A stretch of 64,000 nt of DNA. Source: CAYRTD01 sp964426915. GTDB taxonomy: Bacteria > Bacteroidota > Bacteroidia > Bacteroidales > GCA-2748055. Positions 47,356 through 55,268 of the stretch are shown here, in pieces (the stretch's first letter is position 1; each line of letters starts with the position of its first letter). The position numbers were made by a program, and so were the translations under genes. The stretch covers positions 26,496-90,495 of the forward strand of contig CAYRTD010000001.1 of assembly GCA_964426915.1 (NCBI GenBank). Reading direction: 5' to 3'. Under the pieces are notes generated by a model. The model was not told the origin of the DNA. It searched no databases and was given only the letters and a program-made list of their open reading frames with translations.

Positions 47356-49967
47356 CAGACGCATCTGAACCCAATGGTTGATGCCCTGTCCTGGCCAGGA
47401 TACATGAGTAAATATTTACAATGGGAATCATATGACTGCGTACCTCCGGCGGTTTCACCGTAGGGTGTTCCGGGAAAATACCGCCATGAGCCTGACAGCA
47501 CCCATGAGCTGCATCCCCCCCGTAAATTAACGAAACGGTTAAATCCATCGAAACGTTCACTTTCATTCCATTCGAAAACTTTATTAAAAACAAATTCCCT
47601 GGGGTGAAGCTCTGCGGCCTTTTGCCATTGCCATTCAGTTGGCAGTCTCATTCCTGTCCAGTCGGCAAATGCCCTTGCATCTTCAAGACTTACATAGACT
47701 ACCGGTTCATTTCGGATCTCATCCGGGCAATCAGGTCCGTCCCAGTGTTTCAGGAAATTCCTGTCCGAATCAGGAGTATATCCCGTAAGGTCCAGGAATA
47801 ATTCAAATTCCGCATTGGTCACGACTCCCGGCATAATATGGTATTCATCCATTTCTTCAGTATGGTGATGAATTATTTCAGGATATTCCTTTTCATTTTT
47901 TATATTGAGATCATGATTATCAACTGCATTATTATCGGGGTAGCAGTGTCCCTCACGCTGAATGTGCCTCACTTCGAAATGATATTCTCCTTCGGGTATC
48001 ATAAGCATTGACTGGATCGGCAGACTGTCAGCTGTATTTGTATAAGGATAACTTAAGGGGTATTTTAATGATTGTTCCTGAATATAACGGTCGTTGAAAA
48101 TTCCGGGAATATTTTTTACCGTTTCTGTTTGCTGAGCAAATAAAATATCATGAAAATGATGAATTGCTGAATCGGACTGCAGAAGACATGAAAAATCGTT
48201 CACCTGAAGATTAACGGAAAATTCGCTGTATCTGTACTCCGGATAAACCTGGGCGCCATTCCAGATATCATAGAAGTAACGGCCCTGAGCTGTATCTACA
48301 GGTATTTGCATATCAATTTTCCTGTTCTCCGATTTATTTACGATGTTCCATATTTTAAACCCGTTAACATTCCAGCTTGATGCCAATCCTCTGTTACCGG
48401 AAAGAGAAATAAAAGGCTGCCATTCCGGGATAAGATATACTTCACCGAATCTGTTCCATATTGCATTCATTTTTCTGAGTATTTGCCTGTCTCCGGCATG
48501 CCAGGGATTCATTGTACCGAAAATGTTTTCCCAGACCATGATTCCCTGTCCGTTCAACCAGGCATGTGCAAGTTCTCTCTTTCTTTTCTTCTTCATCCTT
48601 TTTATGAAGTATTGCTTATGCCAGGGCAATAACCATTTAATGTGAGAAAGATCTGTATAATGAAAGGGTTCTGTCTCCGGTCCCCATGAGCCACTCAGTG
48701 CATTATATCCTTTCAGATCTTTGAATTCCGGGAGTACTTCCGATAAAAAAGCAACTTCTTTTCCGGTTTTTTCAATTTCTTCGCGGATAAAATTTTCCTG
48801 TGAAAAAATGGAGATCTCTCCCGTTGATGACCCCCATGTATCAAGAAATACCCCATCGGCATTAGAGTAATTTATAATTTCCGCCAACTCCTCAGCATCC
48901 CCGTTCTCCGGTTGCCGGGTATCGAGATCCCAGGGATTGTAGGTGATAAATACTTTGACATTATTTTCGTGAAATAAGGATACAACCTCTTTGAATCCGT
49001 CCAATCCTTTGGGAATATTATAAAGGAAATCAAACTGATTCCTCTCATCAATGCCAATATTGGGATAAGTGTGCCAAAAAATCACGGAATTAAATCCACC
49101 AAATTCTTTTTTCATTTTATCACAATAATCCTGTATCCTAAACTGCCTTTCCCTGTGGTCCCAAATATCATTATCCCATAAAAATGCAAACCCCATAACA
49201 TAATTATCCTTCATCCACATCAGGTTGTCCATGGCTTCAAATTCGGGAAAATTACTTTCTCTTTCAAGATGTTTCTCAATCCTGTGTTTCAACTTCAATC
49301 TGGATGAATTTACTTCCACTTCCGGAGTAATATTCCGGACATTGATCCTATATTCACTTTCGGTTCCCATGGCAAGAAATCTGATAACCGGACTTATGGA
49401 AAAACTATCGGAACTGAAAGCCGGGATTGTTGAATTGATACTAAAAAACTGCGAAGATCCCGAAGGGAAAAAGCTAAGACTGTCGGAATTCGGTAAACGC
49501 TTTTTTACTAGATAACTCAATTCCTGTTTTTTCGTTTTAAGTTCAAATCCTAATACAATATTTACCCTTGTTTCCGGGGACTTTAATTCTCCGGAAATAT
49601 TTATTTGTTCTCCGGGTAACAAATTCAGATCATAACCAAATTTGTTAAAATGAACTGTACCGGGATCGGATGATGAAATCAGGCCGGTTATCAGGGGTTC
49701 TTCCGTTAAGAGTTTATCATGAAAAAGCCCCCTGTAGTTTAGGAGGTCTTGATGCCATTCCTCCCAGTTATTTTCAGGGATTGCAATGAAAGAGGCATTT
49801 ATGAGCAATGAATCAGAGAAAGACCAGTAGAGATTACTTCCGGATAATCCTACGGTCCACTGGGAATAAGGAAACTTCACCATTTCTTTTTCAGGATTAC
49901 TGCATCCGGAAAGGAGGAGGACAGAACAAGCAATTAATATACTTATTTTTATTTCCTTTTTTTGCAT
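47352..49967 (-). CDS. Large lipoprotein: glycosidase-like TIM barrel fused to FGE/SUMF1-type domain
   Basis: The 871-residue lipoprotein has lipobox LLSGC (Cys22). Residues about 30-245 form a beta-rich N-terminal region. About 250-530 look like a glycoside hydrolase barrel, with VIFWHTYPNIG, VKVFITYNPWDLD and ADGVFLDTWGSS at strand ends, and a small beta domain follows. About 690-871 form an FGE-sulfatase-like (PF03781-type) domain with MRLPTEWQWQKAAE and the terminal GFRCV. The nearest glycosidase resemblance is to alpha-galactosidase-type barrels, but no family is assigned. FGE-like domains are catalytic in sulfatase maturation and EgtB/PvdO but also occur as binding modules. The TAA stop lies in an R1 end. 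Confidence 0.78.
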   Translation of the reverse strand: MQKKEIKISILIACSVLLLSGCSNPEKEMVKFPYSQWTVGLSGSNLYWSFSDSLLINASFIAIPENNWEEWHQDLLNYRGLFHDKLLTEEPLITGLISSSDPGTVHFNKFGYDLNLLPGEQINISGELKSPETRVNIVLGFELKTKKQELSYLVKKRLPNSDSLSFFPSGSSQFFSINSTIPAFSSDSFSISPVIRFLAMGTESEYRINVRNITPEVEVNSSRLKLKHRIEKHLERESNFPEFEAMDNLMWMKDNYVMGFAFLWDNDIWDHRERQFRIQDYCDKMKKEFGGFNSVIFWHTYPNIGIDERNQFDFLYNIPKGLDGFKEVVSLFHENNVKVFITYNPWDLDTRQPENGDAEELAEIINYSNADGVFLDTWGSSTGEISIFSQENFIREEIEKTGKEVAFLSEVLPEFKDLKGYNALSGSWGPETEPFHYTDLSHIKWLLPWHKQYFIKRMKKKRKRELAHAWLNGQGIMVWENIFGTMNPWHAGDRQILRKMNAIWNRFGEVYLIPEWQPFISLSGNRGLASSWNVNGFKIWNIVNKSENRKIDMQIPVDTAQGRYFYDIWNGAQVYPEYRYSEFSVNLQVNDFSCLLQSDSAIHHFHDILFAQQTETVKNIPGIFNDRYIQEQSLKYPLSYPYTNTADSLPIQSMLMIPEGEYHFEVRHIQREGHCYPDNNAVDNHDLNIKNEKEYPEIIHHHTEEMDEYHIMPGVVTNAEFELFLDLTGYTPDSDRNFLKHWDGPDCPDEIRNEPVVYVSLEDARAFADWTGMRLPTEWQWQKAAELHPREFVFNKVFEWNESERFDGFNRFVNLRGGCSSWVLSGSWRYFPGTPYGETAGGTQSYDSHCKYLLMYPGQDRASTIGFRCVW

Positions 49968-50329
49968 TGAGTTCAGATCAAAATGCGATTAAAATAGAGT
50001 CTGTCAATAAATTCGGAATTAGTTTATTCATATTATACAGCTTTCTTCTCCCAAAGTTTGGGAAATAAACTTAAATTAGACAGGTTTTAAATAATTTCAG
50101 GAATATTTTCTTTTTATTTTTAGGAAATTTCTCTCATGTACAGCAAAATACAAACGCTTAGACTTCGAAATATTTTTTTTGTGTATGTATGAAATCTGGA
50201 TTTGCAGAGGCTGTTTAAAAAGATTGTCACTTTTTATTACCCAACAAATAGTTTGCGATAAACAAAAATAACTGGAGAATTGGTGTCTTTAAATAAAGAG
50301 TTACATGTAAGACAGCCTTTTAACGGGAA
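49968..50329. other. Intergenic region with R1 and R2 end fragments
   Basis: No gene is seen. AAATAGAGTCTGTCAATAAA (49993-50012) is an R1 end lying just upstream of the fusion lipoprotein gene. GAGGCTGTTTAAAAAG (50207) and GACAGCCT (50311-50318) are weak R2 ends facing each other over about 110 bases, possibly a worn terminator for the Crp/Fnr gene. Confidence 0.5.
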
Positions 50330-51034
50330 TCAGGCGTGTTCAGATAAATCTTTCAGGGCATCCATCTGATTAATATGGACCGTCCTGCCATTTACATGAG
50401 CTATCCCGTCTTTTTCAAATTCCTTTAAAACCCTTATGGCACTGTCTTTCGACATTGCAGTCATATCTGCAAGGTCTTGTCTGCTAAGGGGTATTTCAAA
50501 ATCTGTGGATTTGTATACATCCTGGGAAAGCATTAGTAGTGCATCTGCCATTCTACCGTGCATTTGTTTCTGGGTAAGGCTTATCATTTTCTCAAAACAG
50601 AATATGGTTTTGTAGTTGAGGAAACTAATAAACTCACGTGAAAAGTCTGAGTTCATGGACATTACTTTTTTAAAATTCTCAGCATTTATAAAACAGATCA
50701 TAGTATCCTGAAGAGCAGTGATCGTGTAGTGATTACGATTATCGGTAAAAAGTCCCGGACCTCCCAGCAATGTGTGCGGTCCTGCAAAATTAAGCAGCAG
50801 GTTTTTTCCCGAATGGCCTTCAATATAAACCTTTGCAAAGCCTTTGATCAGATTTGTTATATGAGTTAATATCGTTCCCTGCTTGACAATATTTTCTCCT
50901 GCCTTGAAATGAACTTCATATCTTTCCTCATTCAGAATTTTTGTTTCTTCCTCATTCAAAATTCTGAACAACTCAGACTTCTGATCGCATATTGTACAAT
51001 CAATACATAGTTTCGATTTTTGCAATAAATTCAT
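50330..51034 (-). CDS. Crp/Fnr-family regulator with FNR-like cysteines
   Basis: I start at the ATG at 51034 (234 residues) rather than 51106, because a TATATTTG -7 element lies at 51061-51054, inside the longer frame. The protein has Cys10, Cys13 and Cys16, a cyclic-nucleotide-binding fold (about 25-140), Cys114 in TMICFIN, and a C-terminal winged helix (LSRQDLADMTAMSKDSAIRV). In E. coli FNR, three N-terminal Cys and one at the position equivalent to Cys114 bind a 4Fe-4S cluster. The recognition helix differs from FNR, so its site may differ. It diverges from the cytochrome operon and is its likely regulator. Confidence 0.88.
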   Translation of the reverse strand: MNLLQKSKLCIDCTICDQKSELFRILNEEETKILNEERYEVHFKAGENIVKQGTILTHITNLIKGFAKVYIEGHSGKNLLLNFAGPHTLLGGPGLFTDNRNHYTITALQDTMICFINAENFKKVMSMNSDFSREFISFLNYKTIFCFEKMISLTQKQMHGRMADALLMLSQDVYKSTDFEIPLSRQDLADMTAMSKDSAIRVLKEFEKDGIAHVNGRTVHINQMDALKDLSEHA

Positions 51035-51053
51035 AATAATAGGTTTTATAACC

Positions 51054-51061
51054 CAAATATA
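51054..51061 (-). promoter_or_regulatory. -7 promoter element for the Crp/Fnr gene
   Basis: On the minus strand TATATTTG matches TAnnTTTG exactly and lies 19 bases upstream of the ATG at 51034. It decides for the shorter start. No clear upstream TTG was found. Confidence 0.45.
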
Positions 51062-51115
51062 TTCTATAATTTGATCTTTTCCACCTGACATAAAGATAAA
51101 ATACATTATTTGTAA

Positions 51116-51127
51116 CGATTTTAATCG
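51116..51127. promoter_or_regulatory. Small palindrome in the crp/cytochrome divergent region
   Basis: CGATT-TT-AATCG is a short inverted repeat between the two divergent start sites. It is preceded by TTTGTAAC, also found in the larger palindrome at 51213-51233. Confidence 0.3.
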
Positions 51128-51180
51128 ATTTTGCGATCGTATAAACTCTTTTTATTCCTAACTAAATACCTTTCAATTAT

Positions 51181-51213
51181 TTGCTGATTTTTAGGCGAAT
51201 CCCTTTACTTTTG
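51181..51213 (+). promoter_or_regulatory. Promoter of the cytochrome operon
   Basis: TTG (51181-51183) and TACTTTTG (51206-51213) are separated by 22 bases; the -7 element fits TAnnTTTG exactly. The expected start is near 51220, upstream of both possible start codons of the first gene. Confidence 0.55.
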
Positions 51214-51233
51214 TAACAATTCAGTTCTGTTAC
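51213..51233. promoter_or_regulatory. Candidate operator: GTAACA-N9-TGTTAC
   Basis: GTAACA (51213-51218) and TGTTAC (51228-51233) are perfect 6-base inverted arms. The site begins at the last base of the -7 element and covers the expected transcription start. The size fits a Crp/Fnr dimer. Binding by the divergent regulator is inference. Confidence 0.45.
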
Positions 51234-51292
51234 CGGGATACAGGAAAGGAATGAATTTTTTTTGTGTTGTTGAAAAATTAATACAGATGAGA

Positions 51293-51682
51293 ATGAAAAA
51301 ACAAATTAGAAAAAATATTTTCAGAAATGCCGGTCTTCTTACTTTAATTTCCACTCTGCTTACGTTTTTTATTTTTTCCTGTGATAAGTATCAGTATGAA
51401 TTACCAACAATCGATCCTGATGAAGAAATTTCATTTCAGGAGGATATACTAGCGATCTTTGAAGATCAGAATTGCGCGGGATGTCATCCGCGAAGTTCAC
51501 CTCCGAACCTGAATGCTGATCAAGCATATGAATCTTTACTGGATGGCTATGTGAATACTGATTCACCGGAAGACAGTGAAATCTATACCCAGTTTGAGGA
51601 CGGACATGTCGGACTCAATACGAATAGTCTTGAAATTCAGAAGATCCTGAGCTGGATTAAACAGGGAGCTAAAAACAACTAA
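51293..51682 (+). CDS. Monohaem c-type cytochrome lipoprotein
   Basis: I start at the ATG at 51293 (129 residues), which gives a clean lipoprotein signal with lipidated Cys30 (FFIFSC); ATGs at 51251 and 51287 would only add residues. The haem motif CAGCH (61-65) is followed by PRSSPPNLNADQAYESLL, typical of small cytochrome c modules at the ends of Bacteroidota surface proteins. It is the first gene of a five-gene operon (gaps of 24, 39, 3 and 32 bp). As a lipoprotein it may sit on the outer membrane and pass electrons to or from the barrel protein next to it. Confidence 0.85.
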   Translation: MKKQIRKNIFRNAGLLTLISTLLTFFIFSCDKYQYELPTIDPDEEISFQEDILAIFEDQNCAGCHPRSSPPNLNADQAYESLLDGYVNTDSPEDSEIYTQFEDGHVGLNTNSLEIQKILSWIKQGAKNN

Positions 51683-51706
51683 TAAAAAAACTTAATACAC
51701 TGGAAT

Positions 51707-52540
51707 ATGAAGAAGATAATTGGGCTCTTAATCGGAATATTAATTGTGTTACCTGTATTTTCGCAGGAAGAAGAAGACAGACCGGAAAGACCGGCCTTTG
51801 AAACCTCCATTCTGGTCGATAATCAAACCGTTGTCTCTCCCTGGAAGAATACCTGGGAATTCCAGATTTACCACAGGTTCGGTGAAGTAACAAATGGAAT
51901 TAGCGATATTTTCGGAATCTATGCACCTTCCAATATCCGCCTGGGTCTTAACTATGGTCTTACCGACAGAATAATGATCGGGGCAGGAACAACAAAAGAC
52001 TATAAGCTTCAGGATCTTCAGTGGAAATATTCAATTTTTCAGCAAACACAGTCAGGCAGCATGCCGGTAAGTATCAGTTATTTCGGAAATATGGTTATCG
52101 ATGCACGGGCTAAGGAAAATTTTGGTCCTGAGGAGCAGTACAGGGAAATTCATCGCCTCTCATACTTTACACAGTTGATTTTTGCACGCAGGTTCAGCTT
52201 TAAATATTCCTTTCAGGTGGCTCCGAGTTTTATATATTATAACTCAGTCGAAGAGGGATTGAAAAACGCTAATTTTGGTATTCACGCTGGTGGTAGAGCA
52301 AAAGTTTTGGGAAGTGCATCTATAATTGCCGAATATGACCAATTACTTACCAAACAGGAAAATTTTGACCCCAAGCCCAATCTCTCACTTGGAGTTGAAA
52401 TAGGAACTGCAACCCATGCTTTTCATATCTTTATTGCAAACTATAAACAGATCATTAATCAGAGGAATCTTTTATATAACACAAATGACCTTACCGAAGG
52501 TGATTTTCTTTTAGGGTTTAACATCACTGTTAGATTCTGA
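51707..52540 (+). CDS. DUF5777-family outer-membrane beta-barrel protein
   Basis: The 277-residue protein has a signal peptide ending VFSQ, then alternating amphipathic strands, and a terminal aromatic residue (NITVRF) typical of barrels. Recognisable DUF5777 features are TVVSPWKNTWEFQIYHRFG and the GLNYGLTDRIMIGAG segment near the start. Family members occur beside cytochrome or YceI genes in Bacteroidota; function is unknown. Between two cytochrome genes, a role as a sleeve or partner for electron carriers at the outer membrane is plausible but not shown. Confidence 0.88.
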   Translation: MKKIIGLLIGILIVLPVFSQEEEDRPERPAFETSILVDNQTVVSPWKNTWEFQIYHRFGEVTNGISDIFGIYAPSNIRLGLNYGLTDRIMIGAGTTKDYKLQDLQWKYSIFQQTQSGSMPVSISYFGNMVIDARAKENFGPEEQYREIHRLSYFTQLIFARRFSFKYSFQVAPSFIYYNSVEEGLKNANFGIHAGGRAKVLGSASIIAEYDQLLTKQENFDPKPNLSLGVEIGTATHAFHIFIANYKQIINQRNLLYNTNDLTEGDFLLGFNITVRF

Positions 52541-52579
52541 TAAATCTCTTTAATCTATTGTACTACTAATAATTGAGTA

Positions 52580-53599
52580 ATGATAATAAAGAAATGTAAA
52601 AACTCTGTAGTTCCACTTTTTATAATTGCGGGTTTTTTTATTCTTCTTATCGGTACGGCCATTGCTGAACCACAGCAGGATGAGCAAGAAGTTGCTATCG
52701 AGAAGGGTATGGAAAATAATATTTTCGCTGATGAGAATGAGAACTGTTTTGAATGCCACGCTGAAAAATACTTTGTATTGAAGGATACCCTGTTCGGAGA
52801 AGAAAAATTTTCTGTCATGGGTGATCATAACAGGATTATAAGGGATGAATTTTATCATTCGGTTCACTGGAGTTTTGGCTGCATGGATTGCCATTCTGAA
52901 GAATACAACGAATTCCCTCATCCGCTTCAGGTAAGGTTTGAAGATTACTGGTCATGTCTGGATTGTCATGGTTATGATGAGAATTTTGCCCAGTTCAATT
53001 TCGAGGAAATCGATTCAGAACACATGAAATCTGTTCACTATACTGCAACAGACGGAGATTTTTCCTGCTGGAAATGTCATGATCCTCATACCTATAAATT
53101 GTTGTCGAGAAGTACTACCAGAATAGAAGAGGTAATTGTTGAGAGCAATAACATCTGCCTTGAATGTCATGGAAATGAAGAGATATTCAAATTACTTTCT
53201 CCAAAGGAACTGGGGAATGTCATTCCCCAGCATGACTGGCTGCCAAATCAAAGTCTTCATTTCAAAGCGGTACGTTGCATAGAATGCCATGCTGAGGCGA
53301 ATGACAGTATTCTGGTTGCTCATCATATCCAGCCCGCCGACAGTGCCGTGAGAAAATGTGTGGAATGTCATTCTTCCAATTCAATACTGATGGGCACACT
53401 TTATAAGCACAGAGCACAGGAAACCCGTGAACAACAGGGTTTTATTAACGGGGTTATTATAAGTAACGATGCCTATGTTATTGGTGCCAATAGAAGCAGA
53501 TTATTGAATGTTGCAAGTCTGGTACTGTTTGGTCTTGTTCTGGGGGCTATCGCTGTACATACATTATTGAGAATTATAATCAGGAAAAAACAACATTAA
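52580..53599 (+). CDS. Seven-haem c-type cytochrome with membrane anchor
   Basis: The 339-residue protein has an N-terminal signal or anchor helix (about 9-29) and seven CXXCH motifs at residues 56-60, 101-105, 126-130, 163-167, 193-197, 233-237 and 260-264. A C-terminal transmembrane helix (about 308-330) has a basic tail. The haem domain should face the periplasm. Additional His residues (for example in HSVHW and AHHI) can serve as second ligands. The spacing is not that of NrfA or NapC. It is translationally close to the cytochrome b gene (3 bp), suggesting a quinol-linked membrane complex. Confidence 0.93.
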   Translation: MIIKKCKNSVVPLFIIAGFFILLIGTAIAEPQQDEQEVAIEKGMENNIFADENENCFECHAEKYFVLKDTLFGEEKFSVMGDHNRIIRDEFYHSVHWSFGCMDCHSEEYNEFPHPLQVRFEDYWSCLDCHGYDENFAQFNFEEIDSEHMKSVHYTATDGDFSCWKCHDPHTYKLLSRSTTRIEEVIVESNNICLECHGNEEIFKLLSPKELGNVIPQHDWLPNQSLHFKAVRCIECHAEANDSILVAHHIQPADSAVRKCVECHSSNSILMGTLYKHRAQETREQQGFINGVIISNDAYVIGANRSRLLNVASLVLFGLVLGAIAVHTLLRIIIRKKQH

Positions 53600-53602
53600 A
53601 TA

Positions 53603-54220
53603 ATGGCAGAAAAGATATATTTTTATCCAAAATGGATTCGTTTATGGCATGCTTTCAATGCCATATTAATAATCCTCCTTATTATCTCGGGTATTAGCAT
53701 GCAATACTCAAATGTTAATTCGCCGTTTATCGATTTTGAGTTAGCCGTGTCTATGCATAATTTTAGCGGTATATTTCTTACTGTTTCCTATTTGTTTTTT
53801 TTTACCGGCAATATCATGACAGAGAATGGTAAGCAATACAGATTAGAACTTGCCGGACTTGGAGAGCGTCTCTGGAAACAAAGCCGGTATTATGCATATG
53901 GTTATTTTAAGGGGGAAGAATCTCCTTATCCCGTAAATAAAATTAGAAAATTCAATCCTCTGCAAAAAGTTTCCTATGTATTTGTAATGTATTTGGCATT
54001 ACCTTTGCTATTCATATCCGGGTGGGCTTTATTGTTCCCCGAGTTCATTCTAAAGCAGGTATTTAAAGTTTCCGGAATTTTCCTTACCGCTCAGTTGCAT
54101 ATTGTAATGGGATTCCTGGTATCTTTATTTTTGATAATACACATTTATGTCAGCACAATGGGGAAAACGCCGGGAAGTAATTTCAAGAGCATGATAACCG
54201 GCTGGCAGGAGGTGCATTAA
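53603..54220 (+). CDS. Membrane cytochrome b (b561/thiosulfate-reductase-type)
   Basis: The 205-residue protein has four or five transmembrane helices with His16 (RLWHAFNA), His52 (SMHNFSG) and His residues in QLHIVMGF and IIHIYVS, placed like the haem ligands of the cytochrome b subunits of hydrogenases, formate dehydrogenases and thiosulfate reductases. Such subunits exchange electrons with quinone. Together with the seven-haem protein it should form the inner-membrane part of the pathway. The hydrophilic loop about 70-105 is unremarkable. Confidence 0.92.
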   Translation: MAEKIYFYPKWIRLWHAFNAILIILLIISGISMQYSNVNSPFIDFELAVSMHNFSGIFLTVSYLFFFTGNIMTENGKQYRLELAGLGERLWKQSRYYAYGYFKGEESPYPVNKIRKFNPLQKVSYVFVMYLALPLLFISGWALLFPEFILKQVFKVSGIFLTAQLHIVMGFLVSLFLIIHIYVSTMGKTPGSNFKSMITGWQEVH

Positions 54221-54252
54221 AAAACTTTTTTAACATTTAAATTTAGAGAAAT

Positions 54253-54663
54253 ATGAAAAAAAATCTTTTTTTATCAGCCGCAGTTCTTTTTGTAACTGCA
54301 TTTACCCTGATGTCATTTAAAGTGGCTCAGGAACAGCCCGAACCATGGCCGGTGCCGGATGAATACAAAAATATGGAAAACCCCGTTGAAGCCGATGCAG
54401 AATCACTTCAGATCGGTAAAATGTTATACAATAAACATTGCGCATCATGTCATGGTAAAAAAGGTAAAGGTGACGGACCCAAAGCCAGAATGCTTGACAC
54501 ATTCTCAGGTGATTTTACCGGTGATTATTATCAAGACCAGACCGACGGTGAGCATTTTTACAAAACAAAAGTCGGAAGAGGAGAAATGCCCGGATATGAT
54601 AAGAAAATAGTTGATGAGGACATCTGGCATATTGTAAATTATATGAGAACATTTGACGATTAA
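54253..54663 (+). CDS. Small periplasmic class I cytochrome c
   Basis: The 136-residue protein has a signal or anchor helix (about 5-22), the haem motif C63-ASC-H67 followed by GKKGKGDGP, and an axial Met in GRGEMPGYDKK, which is a full small cytochrome c. It may shuttle electrons between the seven-haem protein and an acceptor. It is the last gene of the operon and is followed by a terminator at 54683. Confidence 0.93.
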   Translation: MKKNLFLSAAVLFVTAFTLMSFKVAQEQPEPWPVPDEYKNMENPVEADAESLQIGKMLYNKHCASCHGKKGKGDGPKARMLDTFSGDFTGDYYQDQTDGEHFYKTKVGRGEMPGYDKKIVDEDIWHIVNYMRTFDD

Positions 54664-54682
54664 TTTTTTGAATAAGCTATGG

Positions 54683-54776
54683 AAAAGAGGATGTCTGAAA
54701 AGTCTTTTTAAGTTTTGAATTAATTACAATTTTGCGAAGCTTTTTAATTTTTTAGACAACCTCTTTTATTGTTTCT
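54683..54776. terminator. Terminator of the cytochrome operon (R2-like ends)
   Basis: AAAAGAGGATGTCTGAAAAG pairs with the far end TTTTTTAGACAACCTCTTTT over a short AT-rich core of about 55 bases. The arms match R2 ends. It starts 20 bases after the stop of the cytochrome c gene. Confidence 0.7.
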
Positions 54777-54923
54777 GTAAATGAGACTTTGCCTAACGGC
54801 ATACCTATGCAACCTTCTTACCCTTGATATTTATTCTAACCGGCATTATTCATTCATCGATGCTACTTTATTTGTAATAAACGAATAAAGACCTAAAAAG
54901 CCGCACTGACCTTTTTTATTTAA

Positions 54924-55173
54924 AATGAGGTTTTCACTACCCTGACCAGTACATTTGGCGGTCTTTCCATAAGCAGACTCAAAGATATTCCTGGTGTGAA
55001 CGGTTCACATGTCTATCATAATGCATGGACGGCAATGATAGTCTTCTTTTTATCGGTTTTTGTTTTTAAGTTATGCCATCGGGGAACTTAAAAACCAGAA
55101 TCTTCAAACCCTTAGATTCCTTTCATTTTTTCTTTTTTGTTTATTCTCATACCGGACTCTGATAGTGGCATAA
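54924..55173 (+). pseudogene. Probable frameshifted remnant of a membrane protein gene
   Basis: One frame from 54924 reads TSTFGGLSISRLKDIPGVNG then HNAWTAMIVFFLSVFVF and stops at 55091. A second frame from about 55072 continues YAIGELKNQNLQTLRFLSFF to a stop at 55173. Joined, they give a credible membrane helix pair with a single-base shift between. There is no start codon upstream because a stop (54921-54923) precedes the frame. No family is recognised. The rest of the 54664-55268 gap holds only the terminator. Confidence 0.35.
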
Positions 55174-55268
55174 ACATGAACCTTTCATAAGAAAAACTAT
55201 TTTATTGTGTATTATTAGGTTTATTTTCTATGATTATTGTAAATTTACTTTAACCTTTATGCACCTGA

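Noticed and set aside
51251..51292. Earlier start for the monohaem lipoprotein
   Set aside because: It would put 14 extra residues before a clean lipoprotein signal; the ATG at 51293 is preferred.
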